From: Burkholderia sp. WP9
GTDB taxonomy: Bacteria; Pseudomonadota; Gammaproteobacteria; Burkholderiales; Burkholderiaceae
DNA: 64,000 bases
Direction of reading: 5' to 3'
NCBI RefSeq assembly: GCF_900104795.1
Contig: NZ_FNTG01000002.1
Coordinates: forward strand, 1,736,001 to 1,800,000
Within the stretch, counting starts at the first letter, position 1. Every line of letters starts with the position of its first letter. A program made the position numbers and the translations under genes. Under the pieces are notes generated by a model, which ran no database searches, was not told the origin of the DNA, and worked only from the letters and a program-made list of their open reading frames with translations. Below are positions 60,386 through 64,000 of the stretch, one piece after another.

Positions 60386-60658
60386 ATGATCCAACGCGCG
60401 ATCCTTTTCGCCGCCTTCGGCCTTGCCGCCGCCTGCGCCTCGACTGCCGCCTCGGCCAGGGTGGACGTCGGCGTCTTCGTCAACACGCCGGGACCCGTGT
60501 ATGCAGCACCGCCGGTCTATGCGCCACCGCCGGTCGTGTACGCGCCGCAACCGGCCTATGGCTACGGCTACCGGGACGACTACTACCGCGGCCGCCGCTG
60601 GCATCACGATCATGGCCGTCACCGCGGCTGGGACCGGCATCACGGCCGCGGGTGGTGA
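60386..60658 (+). CDS. Small exported Pro/Tyr/His-rich protein
   Basis: A 90-residue protein with a signal peptide (FAAFGLAAACASTAASA, cleaved near residue 24). The mature part begins RVDVGVFVNTPGPVYAAPPVY and has YAPPPVVYAP-type Pro/Tyr repeats, then a basic RRWHHDHGRHRGW tail. AGGAGACAAGC before the ATG is good. It is similar in design to the exported protein at 5133. Function unknown; a periplasmic or surface role is likely. Confidence 0.82.
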   Translation: MIQRAILFAAFGLAAACASTAASARVDVGVFVNTPGPVYAAPPVYAPPPVVYAPQPAYGYGYRDDYYRGRRWHHDHGRHRGWDRHHGRGW

Positions 60659-60755
60659 CAACATGGTTGGGCGCTTCACGCTACAGTAGCGGCTGCTGAT
60701 TCAGGCCGGACCGGATGTCCGCCACCATCGCACTCACTCACTGATCGAAGCCCGC

Positions 60756-62009
60756 GTGAAGACCCTTCCGCTTTCCGCCGCCCGCACCTTGCATCTGGCC
60801 GCGCAAGGTTTGCTGACGCCGCCGCGCCGCAAGGCTGTCAAAGCAGACGTGCTCGACGCGATTCGCCGCATGGCGCAATTGCAGATCGACACGATCCACG
60901 TCGTCGCGCGCAGCCCCTATCTGGTGTTGTTCAGCCGGCTCGGCACCTATCCGCAGCAGTGGCTCGACGAGCATCTCGCCGAAGGCAAGCTGTTCGAGTA
61001 CTGGTCGCATGAAGCCTGTTTCGTGCCGACCGAAGACTACGGCCTGCTGCGCCATCGCATGCTCGATCCGAGCGGCATGGGTTGGAAATACGCGGCCGAG
61101 TGGCACAAGAAGCATCGCAAGGACATTGAGAAGCTGCTCGCCCATATTCGCGCGACCGGTCCGGTCCGCTCCGCGGATTTCGCCCGCGAGGCGGGCAAGG
61201 GCAACGGCTGGTGGGACTGGAAGCCGGAGAAACGCCATCTGGAAGTGCTGTTCGCGATCGGGCAACTGATGGTGGCCGAGCGGCGCAATTTCCATCGCGT
61301 CTACGATCTGGCCGAACGCGTGCTGCCCGACTGGGACGACGCACGCGATCTGCCGCCGGCGCACATCGTGACCGAAGAAGTGTTACGCCGCACCTGCCGT
61401 GCGCTCGGCGTGGCGCGCGCCGATTGGGTCGCCGATTACTACCGCTTGCCGCGCCGCCCCTACCGCGACGAACTGCATGCGCTCGCCGAGCAGGGCGAGC
61501 TGATTCCGGTGCGCGTGGAAGGCTGGAAGCAGGACACGTTCGCTCATCACGACTTCGCCGCGATACTCGACGACGCCGCGAGCGGCAAGCTCGCGTCGAC
61601 TGTCACCACGGTGTTGTCGCCGTTCGATCCGGTCGTGTGGGATCGCAAGCGCGCCGCTGCGCTGTTCGACTTCGACTATGCGATCGAATGCTATACGCCC
61701 GCCGCGAAGCGCAAATATGGTTACTTCGTGTTGCCGCTGCTGAGCCGCGGGCGTCTGGTCGGCCGCGTGGATGCGAAAGCGCATCGGACCCAAGGCGTGT
61801 TCGAACTGAAGTCGTTGCACATCGAACCGGGCGTGCGGCTGAGCGCCCGTCTTGCCGGCGATCTGCGCCGCGCGTTGCAACGCTGCGCGGATTGGCACGG
61901 CACGCCGCAACTGGAAATCACTGCCGCGCCGCCAGAATGGCTCGAAGCACTAAGCGTCGACGACGCCCCGCAAGAAGAAGTCCGCTCGCGAGCCGGCGCG
62001 GTCGCCTGA
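60756..62009 (+). CDS. YcaQ-family winged-helix DNA glycosylase-like protein
   Basis: A 417-residue protein of the winged-helix domain family of YcaQ/AlkX interstrand-crosslink glycosylases. The putative catalytic QxD is in AQLQIDTIHVVARSPYLVLFSRLG near residues 40-44. Other family segments are EYWSHEACFVPTEDY, FEWWDWKPEK-like residues NGWWDWKPEKRHLEVLFAIG, and DPVVWDRKRAAALFDFDYAIECYTP. YcaQ unhooks alkylated DNA crosslinks. The GTG at 60756 is the only sensible start. GAAG lies before it. Function is inferred from family. Confidence 0.87.
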   Translation: MKTLPLSAARTLHLAAQGLLTPPRRKAVKADVLDAIRRMAQLQIDTIHVVARSPYLVLFSRLGTYPQQWLDEHLAEGKLFEYWSHEACFVPTEDYGLLRHRMLDPSGMGWKYAAEWHKKHRKDIEKLLAHIRATGPVRSADFAREAGKGNGWWDWKPEKRHLEVLFAIGQLMVAERRNFHRVYDLAERVLPDWDDARDLPPAHIVTEEVLRRTCRALGVARADWVADYYRLPRRPYRDELHALAEQGELIPVRVEGWKQDTFAHHDFAAILDDAASGKLASTVTTVLSPFDPVVWDRKRAAALFDFDYAIECYTPAAKRKYGYFVLPLLSRGRLVGRVDAKAHRTQGVFELKSLHIEPGVRLSARLAGDLRRALQRCADWHGTPQLEITAAPPEWLEALSVDDAPQEEVRSRAGAVA

Positions 62010-62029
62010 ATGCGAGATCAGCGCCACGC

Positions 62030-62629
62030 TCAATGCAGCGCCGCCCATGCCAGCGACAAGGAAAACACGCCGAGCACGATCGAAGCGCCGCGCTGTACCT
62101 TCACCGGATTCAGCCAGGTGAGCTTGCCGCTGCCAAGCGCGGCACCGAACGCGATCCAGGCGAGCGCGATCGGCACCAACAGGCACGCGAACATCAGCAT
62201 CGCAAACGCGTAGGCCGGCAGCTGCGCGAAGGCGATAGCCGGAAAGATCGTGCCGGCGAACAACAAGCCCTTAGGATTAAGCAGCGTCGCCACGAACAGC
62301 GTGCGCATGCCGCTCGCGCGCTGCGCCGAATCGGGCAACGCCACCGCCGCACGCCACATGTCGACGGCGAGGTAGGCAATGTACAAGCCAGCCGCCACGC
62401 GCAGCAGCGAGGGCAACCACGGCAGCGCATGGGCGGCCTGGGCTAGGAAATGTCCCCAGACCGAGATCGAGATGAAATAGCCGCCCAGTTCGGCTGCGAT
62501 CAGCGGCAGCGAGCGCCGCACGCCCTGGCGCAAGCCGGCTGCCGCAAGCAGCGTATTGGTGGGGCCAGGCGTAATCAGCACGACGACAATGCCGACGGCC
62601 AGTAGCGCGATAGCAGACGCAGAGAGCAT
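62030..62629 (-). CDS. LysE/RhtB-family translocator
   Basis: A 199-residue inner-membrane exporter with six predicted spans. The family segment VVVLITPGPTNTLLAAAGLRQGVRR is at the N terminus, and LLNPKGLLFAGTIFPAI in the middle. It exports amino acids or related small molecules. The start MLSASAIALLAVGIV is needed for the first span. No ribosome-binding site lies before it. Instead, a near-perfect hairpin with a T run ends immediately before the ATG. Confidence 0.9.
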   Translation of the reverse strand: MLSASAIALLAVGIVVVLITPGPTNTLLAAAGLRQGVRRSLPLIAAELGGYFISISVWGHFLAQAAHALPWLPSLLRVAAGLYIAYLAVDMWRAAVALPDSAQRASGMRTLFVATLLNPKGLLFAGTIFPAIAFAQLPAYAFAMLMFACLLVPIALAWIAFGAALGSGKLTWLNPVKVQRGASIVLGVFSLSLAWAALH

Positions 62630-62667
62630 AAAAAAGGACGCAGTGTTGGAAACAGTGCGCCCTTTTT
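62630..62667 (-). terminator. Terminator-like hairpin abutting the LysE start codon
   Basis: On the minus strand AAAAAGGGCGCACTGTT and AACACTGCGTCCTTTTT pair over 17 positions with one G-U and one mismatch, loop TCC. The run TTTTTT ends at the base before the ATG at 62629. It is either a terminator of upstream transcription or an attenuator of the LysE gene. Confidence 0.7.
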
Positions 62668-62855
62668 ATCATAGACAGCCGTCCCGCCGAAATGTAGCGG
62701 CTCGATGCGGTGGGAATCGAACGGCGATTCGCCGCCGCGTTATTCCGCCACACCGGGCGATCACTTGGAAATCACCTGACAATGGCAACGCCCGCGCCAG
62801 ATCGGCCAGCATGCCGATGCGAATCGCGCCGCCCGCAGACGCCGCGCCATTGCCT

Positions 62856-63113
62856 TTAGTGATCCAGCTTCGCGCGTAATTCGCGCGCGGCTTCCAGCAA
62901 TCCTTCGTAACCCGAACGTGCGTGCTCCGGCAAATCGGGGTCGCCGACAAACGTACCGAGCGTTTCGATCAGGCTATACAGAATGCCCTTCGCGGCACCC
63001 GATGCAATGCTGCCCGAGGAGACCTGCTGATCCACGTGAGTGAGCGCTGCGTCGAGGTGCTCCAGGTCCGGCCGGTCGCCCGTGGGCGGTTTGGGCGTTA
63101 CGTCTTGCGTCAT
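62856..63113 (-). CDS. 85-residue protein of unknown function
   Basis: A small acidic soluble protein beginning MTQDVTPKPPTGDRPDLEHLDAALTHVD and ending EGLLEAARELRAKLDH. It is predicted to be mostly helical. AGGAGCG lies 12 bases before the ATG at 63113; an in-frame start at 63155 is less likely. No family is recognised. Confidence 0.72.
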   Translation of the reverse strand: MTQDVTPKPPTGDRPDLEHLDAALTHVDQQVSSGSIASGAAKGILYSLIETLGTFVGDPDLPEHARSGYEGLLEAARELRAKLDH

Positions 63114-63315
63114 GATGAAACTTCGCTCCTGTTGATGCATCGGTGAACAAGCCATCCTTTCACGTTGTTATATACCGATCGTGCGTTGCCGTCTATTCGT
63201 GATCAGAGCGAATGCGATCGACGTTAAGGTGTCGATCGATAAATCAGAAATTTCGCGCGGATGCTGTCGTGTTCGAGGAGGACGGCGCACGCTCAGCTTG
63301 ACCTATTCGCCGATT

Positions 63316-64000
63316 TCACGCGTGTTGAGTCGCGGCAGCCTGCGCGGCCGCCGCGGCCGCCTCCGCCACGGCGACGGCAGGCGACACGATCGACGGCTGC
63401 CCCGTCTGCCGGCGCGAGCGGCCCGAACTGAGGTAGTCCGCAATCGAATCCTGTGTGACTTCGCCGACGTAACGGCCGTCGCCGTCCAGCACCGGCATCC
63501 ATGACGAATTGAACTGGTACATCTTCGACAGCACGATGCGCAGATGCTCGTCCGCGCCGACCGTCGCCTTGAACGCGCTCAGGTGGTCGCCGCACACGCC
63601 TTCGCCCGCACGCGCCGCGCGGCGCGTCACATAACCGAGCGCCTGCTGGTTTCCGTCGACGATGGTCAGATAGCGGCTGTCGTTGTCATCCATCATCTGG
63701 AACGCACGCGAGACCGGCGTATCGGCGCGCGCGGTCTCCGGCTGGGTGGCGGCGTCGCCGGCTTTCACCAGCAAGAGGCGCTTCAACGTGCTGTCCTGAC
63801 CGACGAACGCACCGACGAACTCGTCGCGTGGATGCGCGAGCAGCGTATCCGGATGGTCGTACTGCACCAGTTGGCCACGGCGGAACACGGCGACGCGGTC
63901 GCCGAGCTTGATCGCCTCGTCGATGTCGTGGCTCACCATGATCACCGTCTTGTTCAGTTGGCGCTGCATCTGGAAGAACTCGTTCTGAATCGACTCGCGA
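63316..64000 (-). CDS. Quaternary-amine ABC transporter ATP-binding protein, C-terminal part (partial)
   Basis: A gene that starts outside the window. The visible 228 codons begin RESIQNEFFQMQRQLNKTVIMVSHDIDEAIKLGDRVAV, the H-loop and end of an ATPase of the ProV/OpuCA (glycine betaine, proline, choline) class. Two CBS-like motifs follow (FQMMDDNDSRYLTIVDGNQQALGYVTR and LSKMYQFNSSWMPVLDGDGRYVGEVT), which sense osmotic or energy state in such transporters. An alanine-rich tail ends the protein. The Walker motifs lie outside the window. Confidence 0.9.
   Translation of the reverse strand, partial: RESIQNEFFQMQRQLNKTVIMVSHDIDEAIKLGDRVAVFRRGQLVQYDHPDTLLAHPRDEFVGAFVGQDSTLKRLLLVKAGDAATQPETARADTPVSRAFQMMDDNDSRYLTIVDGNQQALGYVTRRAARAGEGVCGDHLSAFKATVGADEHLRIVLSKMYQFNSSWMPVLDGDGRYVGEVTQDSIADYLSSGRSRRQTGQPSIVSPAVAVAEAAAAAAQAAATQHA

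Noticed and set aside
1..64000. tRNA, rRNA, CRISPR, transposase or phage genes
   Set aside because: I looked for cloverleaf-like ends, regularly spaced repeats and transposase motifs in all gaps and found none.

Overview
The window reads as a chromosomal segment of a high-GC betaproteobacterium of the Burkholderiaceae, most likely Paraburkholderia. The evidence is a Burkholderia-type short H-NS protein, an intracellular PHB depolymerase, a non-phosphorylative sugar-acid pathway, a formaldehyde-activating enzyme homologue, many chemoreceptors, and GC-rich third codon positions. No rRNA, tRNA, CRISPR array, transposase or prophage gene was seen. Almost all DNA is coding and most genes have recognisable families. 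The assignment to a genus is inference.

Layout. 1-15.1 kb: end of a chemoreceptor, a glutathione transferase, phaZ behind a very good sigma-54 promoter match, small oxidoreductases and a cupin, a 3-hydroxyacyl-CoA dehydrogenase, a 52-residue protein with its own terminator and twin operator-like boxes, an alanine-rich membrane protein, an MgtC-like protein, an AGE-family epimerase, a cold-shock protein, a second chemoreceptor, a thioesterase, and an ArsR regulator followed by a PLP decarboxylase. 15.2-25.4 kb: a nine-gene minus-strand operon with divergent IclR regulator. It encodes a sugar ABC importer and every step of a non-phosphorylative L-fucose-type route: dehydrogenase, lactonase, split altronate-family dehydratase, SDR dehydrogenase and FAH-type hydrolase.

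25.5-38.5 kb: a chaperone-usher fimbrial locus. On the minus strand lie two paralogous major subunits, a chaperone, an usher and then a broken tip adhesin. An intact adhesin-like gene sits alone about 7 kb away, with a Pat-like acetyltransferase, a LysR regulator and prfC in between. 38.9-43.5 kb: an apparent operon fae, aldo-keto reductase, aldehyde dehydrogenase, MFS transporter. 44-50.7 kb: H-NS, a beta-lactamase-fold hydrolase, small proteins, a sigma-54 activator divergent from a GntP-type permease that has a -24/-12 promoter and an upstream palindrome, then a RidA protein. 50.7-64 kb: a large BvgS-like hybrid kinase, a PAS chemoreceptor with a FliA-like promoter, a DedA-rhodanese fusion followed by a cNMP-binding/thioredoxin-reductase-like fusion without its redox cysteines, a YcaQ-type protein, a LysE exporter whose start codon abuts a terminator-like hairpin, and the 3' part of a glycine-betaine-type ABC ATPase that runs off the window.

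The most interesting signals are regulatory and architectural: two independent sigma-54 promoters (phaZ, GntP permease), two FliA-like promoters sharing the same -10 variant, duplicated leader DNA and an attenuator in the fimbrial locus, the decayed versus orphan adhesin pair, and the fae-centred aldehyde operon.
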